A DNA stretch of 64,000 nt from Oculatella sp. LEGE 06141 (GCF_015207605.1 NZ_JADEWO010000023.1:31972-95971), one strand, 5' to 3'. Positions 52,456 to 61,848 are shown, counted from the stretch's first letter. Notes: generated from the letters alone by a model not told the origin. Numbers and translations are program-made.

Positions 52456-52674
52456 TTACTTGTTTAAGTTGTCCCGATGAGCATCGTCGAACCGATCTGT
52501 CAGTCCACCGGATACTCCTTGTAGCTGTTCATCCGAAAGTTCTTCTTCGGGCTTAAGTCCCTTGTTGAGGTTGTCCCGATGAGAATCGGTAAATCGGTCT
52601 GTTAATCCACCAGATACATCTTCCAATTGCTCATCTGAAAGCTGCTCTTCGTTTTTGGGTTCTTGCTGGCTCAT
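52456..52674 (-). CDS. Tandem double-glycine secreted-peptide precursor
   Basis: A 72-residue acidic peptide built from two 34-residue units. Each unit has a leader-like motif, LSDEQLEDVSGG (12-23) and LSDEQLQGVSGG (46-57), followed by a core LTDRFTDSHRDNLNK (24-38) or LTDRFDDAHRDNLNK (58-72). The motif ELxxxxLxxVxGG is what C39 peptidase-exporters cut after. Cutting at G23 and G57 would release a 34-mer and a 15-mer. There is no Cys, so no lanthionine or disulfide is possible, and no modifying enzyme is nearby. The exporter operon is divergent, ~220 bases away. It is probably a bacteriocin-like or signalling peptide; the function is unknown. Confidence 0.8.
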   Translation of the reverse strand: MSQQEPKNEEQLSDEQLEDVSGGLTDRFTDSHRDNLNKGLKPEEELSDEQLQGVSGGLTDRFDDAHRDNLNK

Positions 52675-52788
52675 AGCTTATGTCCTCTTACAACAATTAA
52701 AGTGACTAGTGGGCGATCGCATCAAATCAAACTGCACTAATCACTCCTTAAGAGTAGTCTTAAACCTGGATATATTGAGAGCCTACAC

Positions 52789-52832
52789 GTTGGATAAATG
52801 TTGGATAAATGTTGGACGAATGTTGGATCAAC
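52789..52832. promoter_or_regulatory. Four tandem 11-bp repeats in the divergent promoter region
   Basis: GTTGGATAAAT (twice), GTTGGACGAAT and GTTGGATCAAC follow without gaps, i.e. one per helical turn. They lie between the peptide gene (start 52674) and the export operon (start 52898), 66-109 bases before the latter. This is a likely cooperative binding site for a regulator. Confidence 0.7.
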
Positions 52833-52897
52833 TTCAACACCTCTAGTCTCATCACTGCTAATCCGCAATAATATTGTCATTAAAATACGGTGACGTT

Positions 52898-53983
52898 ATG
52901 GCAGAAGTCCTACTCAAGGAATTAAGCAACGCCGATATCAATTGGATGATTGCCGCAGGTCATCAAGAGGAAGTCACCGCCGGAACCGTGCTGGTTCAGC
53001 TCTGCAAAGATCCAGACATGATCTATTTGCTACTGGATGGAATGTTAACGATTGTTGTTCCCAGCGCTGAAAGCGATTCGACAGGGAGTAGTTTAGCCGT
53101 CAATAATTGTCAAGATCGAGAAATCACCCAGCTTTCACGTGGGGAAATTGTTGGAGAAACGTCTCTGTTTGATCTGTGTTTTATGCCAGCAGTGGTCAGG
53201 GCTGCTGTCAATTCATTGGTATTGGCCATTCCTCGTCAACAGCTAGTAACAAAATTAGAACAGGATATTAACTTTAGTACGCATTTGTATCGGGCGATCG
53301 CCCTGATGCTCTCCGAACGGTTACGGCAGATCCTGGAGATGCCAGGTCAGGTGCGGGCCATCAACGATCAGCCAATGAAAGAAGCTCTCTTCGTATTTGG
53401 AGAGTTACGGGATAGTGACGTTGACTGGCTGATTACGGTAGGTGAAGTTAAACCCCTTGCCCCTGGCACTATTCTGATCCAGGCGGGAAGACCTGTTGAA
53501 GCGCTAGATTTCATCCTGGATGGGCTGCTGTTGATTACTGTGCCAGAAGGTGACTACAACCCGTTAACGCTTTGCTTTGAGCGCCAGGAGAGGGACGCTA
53601 GTTTTGGTAAGGCGATCGCCAACTTAACCAGAGGTGAAATCAGTGGAGCCATCTCCTTTCTAGATTTTCGTCCGTTGCCTGTCACTGTTAGAGCCGTTCA
53701 TCACTCGTTGGTGTTGTCTATTTCCCGGCAAGCTTTAACCACTAAACTTCAGCAGGACATGGGTTTTGCATCCCGTTTCTACCGGGTGTTAGCCATTCAG
53801 CTTTCAAATAGCCTGCAAATGGTCATGAGTCGATTGGGTTGTCATCAAAACATGTACGACCGGCCACAGGGAATGGATGAAGCCGTTGAATATGACGATG
53901 AATTAGATCTCGATTCGTTGCAGCAGGTTTCTCAAGGAGCCGCTCGATTTAATTGGATGTTGAAACGGTTAGGAGTCCTTTAA
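52898..53983 (+). CDS. Protein with two cyclic-nucleotide-binding-like domains
   Basis: A 361-residue protein consisting of two CRP-like beta-barrel domains. Repeat 1 (~1-150) has VTAGTVLVQLCKDPDMIYLLLDGML and RGEIVGETSLFD; repeat 2 (~165-320) has LAPGTILIQAGRPVEALDFILDGLLL and RGEISGAISFLDFRPLPVTVRA. The repeats share LxNADINW/DSDVDW starts and helix ends (KLEQDINFSTHLYRAIA, KLQQDMGFASRFYRVLA). The phosphate-binding Arg of true cAMP domains is not evident (GETSLFDLCFMPA, GAISFLDFRPLPV), so nucleotide binding is uncertain. No DNA-binding HTH is seen. The start at 52898 follows GGTGACG; a TTG at 52874 is possible. It heads the export operon. Confidence 0.8.
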   Translation: MAEVLLKELSNADINWMIAAGHQEEVTAGTVLVQLCKDPDMIYLLLDGMLTIVVPSAESDSTGSSLAVNNCQDREITQLSRGEIVGETSLFDLCFMPAVVRAAVNSLVLAIPRQQLVTKLEQDINFSTHLYRAIALMLSERLRQILEMPGQVRAINDQPMKEALFVFGELRDSDVDWLITVGEVKPLAPGTILIQAGRPVEALDFILDGLLLITVPEGDYNPLTLCFERQERDASFGKAIANLTRGEISGAISFLDFRPLPVTVRAVHHSLVLSISRQALTTKLQQDMGFASRFYRVLAIQLSNSLQMVMSRLGCHQNMYDRPQGMDEAVEYDDELDLDSLQQVSQGAARFNWMLKRLGVL

Positions 53984-54016
53984 GTAGCCTCAACTAACAG
54001 ATAAACTGAACCAACA

Positions 54017-54613
54017 ATGAACGATCAGCCTCAAACCAGCATTTTTAGAAAGGAGTCGCTAGAGCGGCTATCCTCTCCCGAACAATTAGATCAGCTTATG
54101 CAGGTGGTTAGCCCTAAAAGCTGGCTACCTTTGGCATCTCTGGGTTCTATGGTGGTGTTAACACTCCTTTGGGGCGTTTTGGGGCGTATCCCAGTAACAG
54201 CGACTGGTCAAGGCGTACTGGTTCAATCCTCATCCTCCTCAAACGAGTTGGTAGGATTATCTCGTTTTGAGAGCCGTGAAGGAAAATGGATTCAACCTGG
54301 AATGGAGGTCATCCTTTTGCCGAACAGCGCCGATTCTACAGGCGGAATTGTGGCTCATGTTCAGTCTGTTTCAGAGCCATCGATCACAACCTTAGAATCG
54401 GCTCGTCAACTCGGTACTCTGGATGAGAACCGTTCAATTGAAGTCATCATTAAACTAGAACGAGATCCTGCGACAGCTAGCGGCTATAAGTGGACTTCCC
54501 TCAGTGGTGCCCGATTGGCCTTGTCTCCAGGCACAACGGCGATCGCCCGTATCACGCTACAGGAGAAAGCGCCGATCGCCTTTGTTTTTCCGTTTCTTGA
54601 GGCTTCTCAGTAA
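54017..54613 (+). CDS. Short HlyD-like adaptor (NHLM secretion protein type)
   Basis: A 198-residue membrane-fusion-like protein. The N-terminal FRKESLERLSSPEQLDQLMQ and VVSPKSWLPLASLGS are the hallmark of NHLM bacteriocin-system secretion proteins; one transmembrane helix spans ~38-58, followed by the lipoyl-like VTATGQGVLVQ. The usual coiled-coil hairpin is largely missing and the C-terminal barrel (TTAIARITLQEKAPIAFVFP) follows after a short linker, so it is smaller than typical members. Its stop overlaps the next start (TAATG). Confidence 0.85.
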   Translation: MNDQPQTSIFRKESLERLSSPEQLDQLMQVVSPKSWLPLASLGSMVVLTLLWGVLGRIPVTATGQGVLVQSSSSSNELVGLSRFESREGKWIQPGMEVILLPNSADSTGGIVAHVQSVSEPSITTLESARQLGTLDENRSIEVIIKLERDPATASGYKWTSLSGARLALSPGTTAIARITLQEKAPIAFVFPFLEASQ

Positions 54614-56847
54614 TGTTCATTAACCCTTTAGAAGCGCTGCGATCGCCACGAAAGGAGCGGCACGTCCGGGTCAAAACGCCAACCGTTTTACAGATGGAAG
54701 CGGTTGAATGTGGAGCTGCTGCTCTGGGAATTGTTTTGAGTTACTACAACCGAGTGGTACCACTGGCGGAACTGCGTCAGGCATGTGGTGTGTCGCGAGA
54801 TGGTGTCACCGCCGCTAACGTCCTGAAGGCTGCCCGAAATTATGGCATGGTCGCCAAAGGGTTCAAAAAGTCTCTGGAAAGCTTACTGAAACTGCGTTTC
54901 CCTTTTATTGTATTTTGGCACTTCAATCATTTTTTGGTGGTTGAAGGGTTTACCAGGGATCGGGTTTATCTAAACGATCCGGCATTAGGACCCAGGACGG
55001 TTTCTCATCAGGAGTTTGATCAGGGGTATACCGGAGTCGTTTTAGTCATAGAACCAGGTGAGGATTTTAAGCCAGGAGGGCAGAAGCCCAGCCTGGTTTT
55101 AGCCCTGGGAAAACGTCTGCGTAGCTCTTTTGGGGCATTGCTCTACTGTGTTTTGGCGAGCTTTTTGCTAGTGATGCCGAGCCTGGTCATTCCTGCATTT
55201 AGCCAAATTTTCGTGGATAACGTTTTGGTGGGTGGTCGCACAGGCTGGTTGCCCTATCTACTGTTTGGAATGCTGCTGACGGTGGGGCTACAGGGCGTAT
55301 TGACCCTATTGCAATTGCAGTATCTGCGCCGGTTGAAGATCAAGCTATCGGTGAGTTTGTCCAGTCAGTTTGTGTGGCACGTTTTGCGGTTGCCAGTTAG
55401 CTTCTACGCACAGCGATTTGCCGGAGAAATTAGCAACCGGGTAAAGCTGAATGATGACGTTGCAGATGTTTTATCAGGTCGGCTCACTACAACGGTGATT
55501 AGTGCGTTCATGGTGGTCTTTTTTGCGATCGCCATGCTGCAATATGATGTTGTGTTAACCGTCATTGTTATTTCCTTTGCCATCGTTAATGTCCTCACGT
55601 TGCAATGGGTGTCTCGTCACCGTGTCGATGCCAATCTAAGACTGGTGCAGGAGTACGGTAAAGCGTCGGGGATTGCGATCGCCGGATTGCAAAGTATGGA
55701 AACGCTCAAAGCATCTGGACTAGAATCAGATTTCTTTGCTCGCTGGGTAGGTTACTACACCAAAGCAATAAATGCTCAGCAAGAGCTGGGGTTAATCAAC
55801 CGATTTTTAGGACTGTTGCCCTCTTTGCTTTCTACCCTCACGGCGGCATCTCTGTTGATTATTGGCGGTTGGCGAGTGATTAACGGCAGTTTAAGCATCG
55901 GTATGCTGGTCGCCTTTCAACTGTTAATGCAGAGCTTTCAACAACCTGTGAATCGCCTGGTTCAGTTTGGCAGCACGCTGCAAAGTTTGCAGGGAAACTT
56001 GCAGCGTCTCGATGATGTATTGGGCAACGAAATTGACCCGCAGTTGAAAGAGGGAGATAAAAAGGAAGGACACAAAGAGAAAGAGAAAAGAGGTCAATGG
56101 TCATTCATGCCTCGGCTTCATGGCTACATTGACCTCAACGCAATTACGTTTGGCTATAGTCCGCTGGAAGCTCCCCTGATCGAGAACTTTAATCTGTCGA
56201 TCAAGCCGGGGCAGCGAATTGCCTTTGTGGGTGGCAGCGGCTCTGGTAAATCAACCCTGGCTAAAATCGTCGCTGGACTGTACGAATCCTGGTCAGGAGA
56301 GATTCAGTTTGATGGCGTTTCTAGAACCCATATTCCGCGTGCGGTGCTGGCTAATTCGATCGCCGTAGTAGAACAAGACATTTTGCTGTTTTCTGGTACC
56401 ATTCGAGACAATTTAACGTTGTGGGATGCGACCGTTCCCGATCATGACTTACATCAGGCGTGTCAGGATGCCTCAATTCACGATGTCATCCTTTCGATTC
56501 CGGGTGGATACGATGCTCAACTGCTAGAAGGAGCCGTAAATTTAAGTGGTGGGCAGCGACAGCGACTTGAGATTGCCAGAGCGTTGGTCAACAATCCCTC
56601 AATTCTAATCATGGATGAGGCGACCAGCGCTTTAGATACAGAAACCGAGAAAACCATTGACCAAGCGCTGCGTCAGCGAGGCTGTACCTGTCTGATTGTG
56701 GCGCATCGCTTGAGTACCATTCGAGACTGTGACGAAATTATTGTTTTAGATCATGGCAAGGTTGTGCAACGCGGCATCCACGAGGAGTTGTGGTCGCAAC
56801 CTGGACTGTATGCCCAACTCATTCGCAATGCCGGGGATGCCTCATGA
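54613..56847 (+). CDS. C39-peptidase ABC exporter (NHLM type)
   Basis: A 744-residue ABC exporter that trims double-glycine leaders during export. C39 peptidase (~20-150): Cys33 in EAVECGAAALG, His106 in FNHFLVVEG, Asp122 in LNDPALG; all three catalytic residues are present. Transmembrane domain (~170-460), then the ATPase (~500-740): GGSGSGKST, LSGGQRQR, ILIMDEATSALD, and the H-loop in VAHRLST. A charged insert (KEGDKKEGHKEKEKRGQ, ~480-500) links them. It is coupled to both neighbours (TAATG upstream, ATGA downstream). It is the obvious processing enzyme for the 72-residue peptide. Confidence 0.95.
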   Translation: MFINPLEALRSPRKERHVRVKTPTVLQMEAVECGAAALGIVLSYYNRVVPLAELRQACGVSRDGVTAANVLKAARNYGMVAKGFKKSLESLLKLRFPFIVFWHFNHFLVVEGFTRDRVYLNDPALGPRTVSHQEFDQGYTGVVLVIEPGEDFKPGGQKPSLVLALGKRLRSSFGALLYCVLASFLLVMPSLVIPAFSQIFVDNVLVGGRTGWLPYLLFGMLLTVGLQGVLTLLQLQYLRRLKIKLSVSLSSQFVWHVLRLPVSFYAQRFAGEISNRVKLNDDVADVLSGRLTTTVISAFMVVFFAIAMLQYDVVLTVIVISFAIVNVLTLQWVSRHRVDANLRLVQEYGKASGIAIAGLQSMETLKASGLESDFFARWVGYYTKAINAQQELGLINRFLGLLPSLLSTLTAASLLIIGGWRVINGSLSIGMLVAFQLLMQSFQQPVNRLVQFGSTLQSLQGNLQRLDDVLGNEIDPQLKEGDKKEGHKEKEKRGQWSFMPRLHGYIDLNAITFGYSPLEAPLIENFNLSIKPGQRIAFVGGSGSGKSTLAKIVAGLYESWSGEIQFDGVSRTHIPRAVLANSIAVVEQDILLFSGTIRDNLTLWDATVPDHDLHQACQDASIHDVILSIPGGYDAQLLEGAVNLSGGQRQRLEIARALVNNPSILIMDEATSALDTETEKTIDQALRQRGCTCLIVAHRLSTIRDCDEIIVLDHGKVVQRGIHEELWSQPGLYAQLIRNAGDAS

Positions 56848-59771
56848 CCTTACACATCAATCTGGGTCTACGCCAAATCAACGGGAATGAGCCACTGTTA
56901 TTAAATGAGCCACAGCTCATCTGGCGGGTTCAGTCTGGTTCTCTGGCACTGTTTGCTGTTCCAGTTCAAAATGGCACCGTGGAGGGCGATCGCCGTTACC
57001 TGTTCAACATCAAGCCGGGCGAAGCCCTCTTTGGAATGGAGCTTGCGGGTGAGCAACATTTTGCCCTGATTGCTGTACCGCTTGAACCAACTGAACTTCT
57101 GCCTGTTCCCATCAGTGAAGCAACCCAGCACCCTGGCTTTCGCTCCCTTCTGGAAAACTGGGTTCACAGCCTGGGGCAGATTAAAGGGTTACCTCAACCT
57201 AAATCGGTTGGCATCGTCCCAGAAACGCAGTATGTCTCTCTGATGCAGGGGCAAATCTATCAGCCGTTGCCTGGTCAGGTTTTGTGGATTAGAGTTCAGC
57301 AGGGCAAATTACGCTGGTTGGGGTACCCAGATCTTGTTTTAGATCAAGAAATGGGCTGCTTTCCGGTTGGGAATGGAGCCTGGGTAGAGGCAGACGATCA
57401 CCTCGAACTCTTTGCCAGAAGCACCATAGATGTGCAAGCTGGAACTGTTGAAGCTGGGACTATTTTGCTCAACGGGCTGGCTCAACTCCATGTCTACTTT
57501 CTGCGCTGTATTGAGTTTATAGCTGAACAGGAGGCACAGGAATCGCTACTGCGATTTCAAGCACGGCAGGAACTCAACCAGCAGGTAACGCAACACACCG
57601 TTCGCAATCTTGCTGCGATCCTCAAACCGCAACAGGAAAGGGGGGTTGAAGCAGAAATGCCGTTACTGGCTGCCGCAGGGGCAGTGGGAAAGGCGCTGGG
57701 GGTCACCATTCAACCACCTGCTAGCTCTGAAGACCTGAAGCGGGTCAAAGAGCCACTAGAAGCGATCGCCCGTTCTTCTCGTCTGCGACTGCGGCGGGTG
57801 CTGCTACGAAACAACTGGTGGAAAATGGATAGCGGGCCGCTGCTGGCATATACTGCCAGGGATAAATATCCTGTAGCGCTGTTGCCCGTGGGAGATGCGC
57901 GCTATGAGCTTTTCGACCCGATGCGGGTAGCCGATGCCTCTGAGGGTGGTCAGCCTGGTTCCGCCAGAATTCCAGTGGATGAAGCGATCGCCCAAACGAT
58001 TGATCCGGTGGCGTTTGTCTTTTACCGTCCCTTGCCCGATGGCGTGTTGAATGCAATTAGCCTGCTGAAATTTGCGCTTCAGGGTCGCCAGCGAGACATC
58101 ATTGCCATCCTGTTGACGGGTGTAGCAGCGACTCTGTTGGGAATGCTCGTTCCGCAAGCTACAGCCGTTCTCATCGACAGCGCAATTCCCTACGGCAACT
58201 CAGGATTGCTGGTTCAAATTGGGTTAGGGCTATTGGCAGCCGCGTTTGGTGGAGCCAGCTTTCAACTGGCACAGGCGATCGCCTCTATGCGAATTGAAAC
58301 CTTATCCGATGCCTCACTGCAAGCCGCTGTTTGGGATCGGTTGTTACAGCTAAAAACATCTTTTTTTCGGCAATATTCCACAGGCGATTTAAATTCGCGC
58401 GTGTCTGGTATTGGTGCCATTCGCCGCAAACTCAGTGGCACTGCGTTGCAAACTATCTTTGCTGGGTTCTTCTCATTATTAAACCTGGGGCTTTTGTTCT
58501 ACTACAGTTCGAAGCTTGCCAACTTAGCACTTGGGCTGGCGCTGGTGGTGGTTACCTTTACAACTATTTCCGGTTCGCTCATTATTCGCAAAAATCGTCC
58601 CTTAATGGAACTCGAAGGCGACATTTTTGGGCTAGTCGTGCAGCTCATCAATGGGGTTCCCAAACTGCGAATTGCCGGAGTGGAGGAACGAGCCTTCGCC
58701 CATTGGGGGCAGAAATATACACAGCAACTTCAGCTTTTGGTGAGTACACAGCGTCTAGAGGACACCGTTGTTTTATTCAATACCGTGATGCCCACTCTCA
58801 CGACTGTCATGCTGTTCTGGTTGGCAAGTACTTTGATTGATCCAACGCAGGCAGTTGGCAACGGTGGCGGGTTATCAACCGGATCGTTTCTGGCGTTCAG
58901 TGTCGCATTCGGCATATTCATAGGAGGTGTAACGAGTTTAAGTAACACATTAATTGAGGTGCTAGACGTAATTCCGCTGTGGCAGCGATCGCAACCTATT
59001 CTGGCGGCACAGCCCGAAGTAGACCTGAATAAAGCCAGTCCAGGACGACTATCTGGAAGAGTGCAGCTCGATCATTTATCCTTCCGTTACCGTGAGGATG
59101 GCCCCTTAAATCTGGATGAGGTTTGCATTGAGGCTTACCCCGGTGAATTTATTGCCCTGGTTGGCCCCTCTGGCAGCGGTAAATCAACGGCTCTACGGCT
59201 GCTGTTAGGATTTGAAACGCCCATCTCTGGCACGGTTTACTACGATGGCCAAGATTTGATGGGGTTAGACGTTGCTGCTGTTCGTCGTCAGTTAGGTGTG
59301 GTGCTACAAAATAGCCGCATTAATGCAGGTTCAATCTTTGAGAACATTGCCAGTGGGGCATTAGTCAGCTTAGATGAAGCCTGGACAGCAGCCGAAATGA
59401 GTGGATTTGCAGACGATGTGAGAGCGATGCCAATGCAGATGCATACCCTTGTGAGTGAAGGTGGCACCAACATCTCAGGTGGGCAACGACAGCGGCTTGT
59501 GATTGCCCGTGCTCTGGCGCTAGAACCTCGGATTTTGCTGTTTGATGAGGCAACTAGCGCATTGGATAACCGGACACAGGCGATCGTGAGCCAGAGTTTA
59601 GATCAGCTCAATGTAACGCGTATTGTGATTGCCCATCGGCTTAGCACCATTCGTCATGCCGATCGCATCTATGTGCTGCAAGCCGGACGAGTGGTACAAC
59701 AAGGACGGTATGAGGAATTAGCGAATCAGCCAGGATTGTTTGCTCAACTGGTTAGGAGACAGACTGCCTAG
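56844..59771 (+). CDS. Second NHLM-type ABC exporter without C39 peptidase
   Basis: A 975-residue ABC exporter. The first ~400 residues form the large cytoplasmic N-terminal part typical of NHLM 'ATP-binding' exporters, including a cupin-like or CNB-like start (IWRVQSGSLALFAVPVQ, LFNIKPGEALFGME). A degenerate C39-like segment at ~300-400 (LGVTIQPPASSEDLKRVKEP, FDPMRVADASEGG) has no catalytic Cys. Transmembrane domain ~430-710; ATPase ~740-970 with GPSGSGKSTALRL, ISGGQRQRL and ILLFDEATSALD. The ATG at 56844 overlaps the previous stop. It probably forms a heterodimer with the C39 exporter. Confidence 0.93.
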   Translation: MTLHINLGLRQINGNEPLLLNEPQLIWRVQSGSLALFAVPVQNGTVEGDRRYLFNIKPGEALFGMELAGEQHFALIAVPLEPTELLPVPISEATQHPGFRSLLENWVHSLGQIKGLPQPKSVGIVPETQYVSLMQGQIYQPLPGQVLWIRVQQGKLRWLGYPDLVLDQEMGCFPVGNGAWVEADDHLELFARSTIDVQAGTVEAGTILLNGLAQLHVYFLRCIEFIAEQEAQESLLRFQARQELNQQVTQHTVRNLAAILKPQQERGVEAEMPLLAAAGAVGKALGVTIQPPASSEDLKRVKEPLEAIARSSRLRLRRVLLRNNWWKMDSGPLLAYTARDKYPVALLPVGDARYELFDPMRVADASEGGQPGSARIPVDEAIAQTIDPVAFVFYRPLPDGVLNAISLLKFALQGRQRDIIAILLTGVAATLLGMLVPQATAVLIDSAIPYGNSGLLVQIGLGLLAAAFGGASFQLAQAIASMRIETLSDASLQAAVWDRLLQLKTSFFRQYSTGDLNSRVSGIGAIRRKLSGTALQTIFAGFFSLLNLGLLFYYSSKLANLALGLALVVVTFTTISGSLIIRKNRPLMELEGDIFGLVVQLINGVPKLRIAGVEERAFAHWGQKYTQQLQLLVSTQRLEDTVVLFNTVMPTLTTVMLFWLASTLIDPTQAVGNGGGLSTGSFLAFSVAFGIFIGGVTSLSNTLIEVLDVIPLWQRSQPILAAQPEVDLNKASPGRLSGRVQLDHLSFRYREDGPLNLDEVCIEAYPGEFIALVGPSGSGKSTALRLLLGFETPISGTVYYDGQDLMGLDVAAVRRQLGVVLQNSRINAGSIFENIASGALVSLDEAWTAAEMSGFADDVRAMPMQMHTLVSEGGTNISGGQRQRLVIARALALEPRILLFDEATSALDNRTQAIVSQSLDQLNVTRIVIAHRLSTIRHADRIYVLQAGRVVQQGRYEELANQPGLFAQLVRRQTA

Positions 59772-59824
59772 GAGCCACTTTCAATGTTGACTGGTCGCTG
59801 CAATGACTAAAGCGTTGATTGATC

Positions 59825-61144
59825 TCACTGAGTTCCTAACGCAAAGTTCTTTTGTCGGATCGGAATTTCAATGACAAACGTGGCTCCCTCTCCTGGGGTT
59901 GAATGGCAGGTCAACTTGCCGCCATGCTTTTCTACAATAATTTGATAGCTAATGGACAGCCCTAAACCAGTTCCCTGGCCTACAGGCTTGGTGGTGAAAA
60001 ACGGATTGAAGAGCTGCGATCGCACTTCTTCGCTCATGCCGCTTCCAGTATCAGTAATATAAATTGCAACCCAGTCACTATTGATAACCTGTGTGCGAAT
60101 TGAAATGATACCAGGTCGCTTCTGGTTAGCCCAATCCAGGCTTTTATCCTCCAGCACATCAACTGCATTGACAAGGATATTCATCAATCCCTGGTTCAAC
60201 TGTCCTGGATAACATTCAACCTTTGGTAAAACACCATAGTCTTTAACGACTTCAATGCTCAGCTTATCTGATTTGGCTTTCAGACGATGATGGAGAATCA
60301 TCAAAGTACTGTCGATATTTTCGTGAAGATCGACCGCTTTAATTTCCGCTTCATCCAGGCGAGAGAAGGTTCGGAGTGATTTAATGATTTCACGAATTCG
60401 ATCTGACCCAACCTGCATCGATTGAAACAGCTTCACCAGATCTTTTTCCAGAAAGTCGAGTTCAATGGCTTGGATTTCCTCCGCAATTTCTTCTGGAGGA
60501 TCACTGTAATATTTCTGGTACAGCCGCACTAGTGCCAGTAAATCTTTTACGTACTCGTTGGCGTGAGTAAGGTTGCCATAAATGAAATTAATCGGGTTGT
60601 TAATTTCATGGGCGATACCTGCCACCATCTGACCCAGGCTAGACATTTTTTCGCTTTGAATGAGCTGAACTTGAGCCTGCTGCAACTCTTGCAGAGTTTG
60701 CTGAAGCTTGATGCCCGCCTGCTTTCGCTCAGCGATTTCCTTCGTTAACTGAACCCTGGTATTTTTCAAAGCCAGATGAACGTTAATGCGCGCTAAAACC
60801 TCTTCAATTTGAATGGGTTTTGTGATGTAGTCTACGGCTCCAAGTTTTAACCCTCTCACTTTGTCGGTGACATCAGAAAGAGCGGTCATGAAAACAACAG
60901 GAATTTCTCGGGTGTCAGAGTTGGCTTTGAGACGACGACAGGTTTCGAAACCGTCGATCCCGGGCATCATTACATCCAGCAAAACTAAATCGGATGCCAT
61001 TTCTTGCAGTTTTGCCAATGCATTCTCACCGCTCTTAGCAACAGAAACTCTAAAACCAGATTGCTTTAAACAATCGAATAAAATCTTGATGTTTGTAGGG
61101 GTATCATCAACGATTAAGATAGAATTCCGTTGAGAGTTTATCAT
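59825..61144 (-). CDS. Response regulator-histidine kinase hybrid
   Basis: A 439-residue protein: receiver (~5-125: SILIVDDTP, phospho-Asp in LVLLDVMMPGID, Lys in YITKPIQIEEV), coiled-coil (~130-170), HisKA with His in GIAHEINNPINFIYGN, and HATPase with LMNILVNAVDVLED, ITDTGSGM, GQGTGLGLSI. No membrane segment. It is a soluble sensor whose receiver may be phosphorylated by another kinase. The start is placed at the ATG at 61144; a GTG at 61219 would add 25 non-conserved residues. It is convergent with the export operon, and could regulate it, but nothing in the sequence shows this. Confidence 0.92.
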   Translation of the reverse strand: MINSQRNSILIVDDTPTNIKILFDCLKQSGFRVSVAKSGENALAKLQEMASDLVLLDVMMPGIDGFETCRRLKANSDTREIPVVFMTALSDVTDKVRGLKLGAVDYITKPIQIEEVLARINVHLALKNTRVQLTKEIAERKQAGIKLQQTLQELQQAQVQLIQSEKMSSLGQMVAGIAHEINNPINFIYGNLTHANEYVKDLLALVRLYQKYYSDPPEEIAEEIQAIELDFLEKDLVKLFQSMQVGSDRIREIIKSLRTFSRLDEAEIKAVDLHENIDSTLMILHHRLKAKSDKLSIEVVKDYGVLPKVECYPGQLNQGLMNILVNAVDVLEDKSLDWANQKRPGIISIRTQVINSDWVAIYITDTGSGMSEEVRSQLFNPFFTTKPVGQGTGLGLSISYQIIVEKHGGKLTCHSTPGEGATFVIEIPIRQKNFALGTQ

Positions 61145-61848
61145 TGTTGGATCTTCAGGGAAACGGTTAAATAATTGCTCAAAGTGTTCATTGGTTTGCT
61201 GTTCTCGCTCTGCGGTCACTCGTTCAGCCGGATCTTAGAGGTTTTTTGAAATGGGTCAAGTGTTTTGCGTTTGTTCTCCAAATCCCTGAACCCTGACTTC
61301 TAAGCCAGGTCTGGTTCAACGTTCCCGTTTAGCTAGAGCGCTCATATCAAACGCAGGTCGAAGACTGGAGTTGAAGGGTTTAGGGAACAGTTCAAGCGGT
61401 ATTCAGTACCTTTAAGCATTCTCTTAGCCTATTCATCTGATTAACCCTCGTTCCCAGACGATCTCTAGAGATGCTACCTCGAAGGCTCTGCCTCCGTTCG
61501 GTGAGTTAGGAGACTCTGCCTCCCAAGCCATAGTTGTGGCTTCTAAACAGACATGAGAGAGCCAGCATCGTTCTTTGTAGAAAGTGACAGAGTAGAGTTG
61601 TGGACATCAGCTATACAGACGGTTTTAGTATATTCAGGGCAAAAGGTGTTCAGTACTACTTCACAATGGGTTTACTGTCTTGTAAGAATGCAAGATTGCT
61701 AAATCTAGAATTCCCAGGACTATATTAGAAAGAACACGACATTGCTGGCAACGCAGAAGGGGATGTCACAGTTTGGTCATGTAGCACATTTGACATCACC
61801 TGTTAGTTCCGAGAGCCGTACAGCAATTTTGTGGTGTTAAACGCTTTC
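61145..61848. other. Region without a supported gene
   Basis: About 700 bases. It should contain the promoter of the kinase gene (minus). Around 61470-61550 there are short similar units (GGCTCTGCCTCC, GACTCTGCCTCCCAAGCC) typical of small dispersed repeats in cyanobacteria. I see no open frame of note and no RNA gene. Confidence 0.45.
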
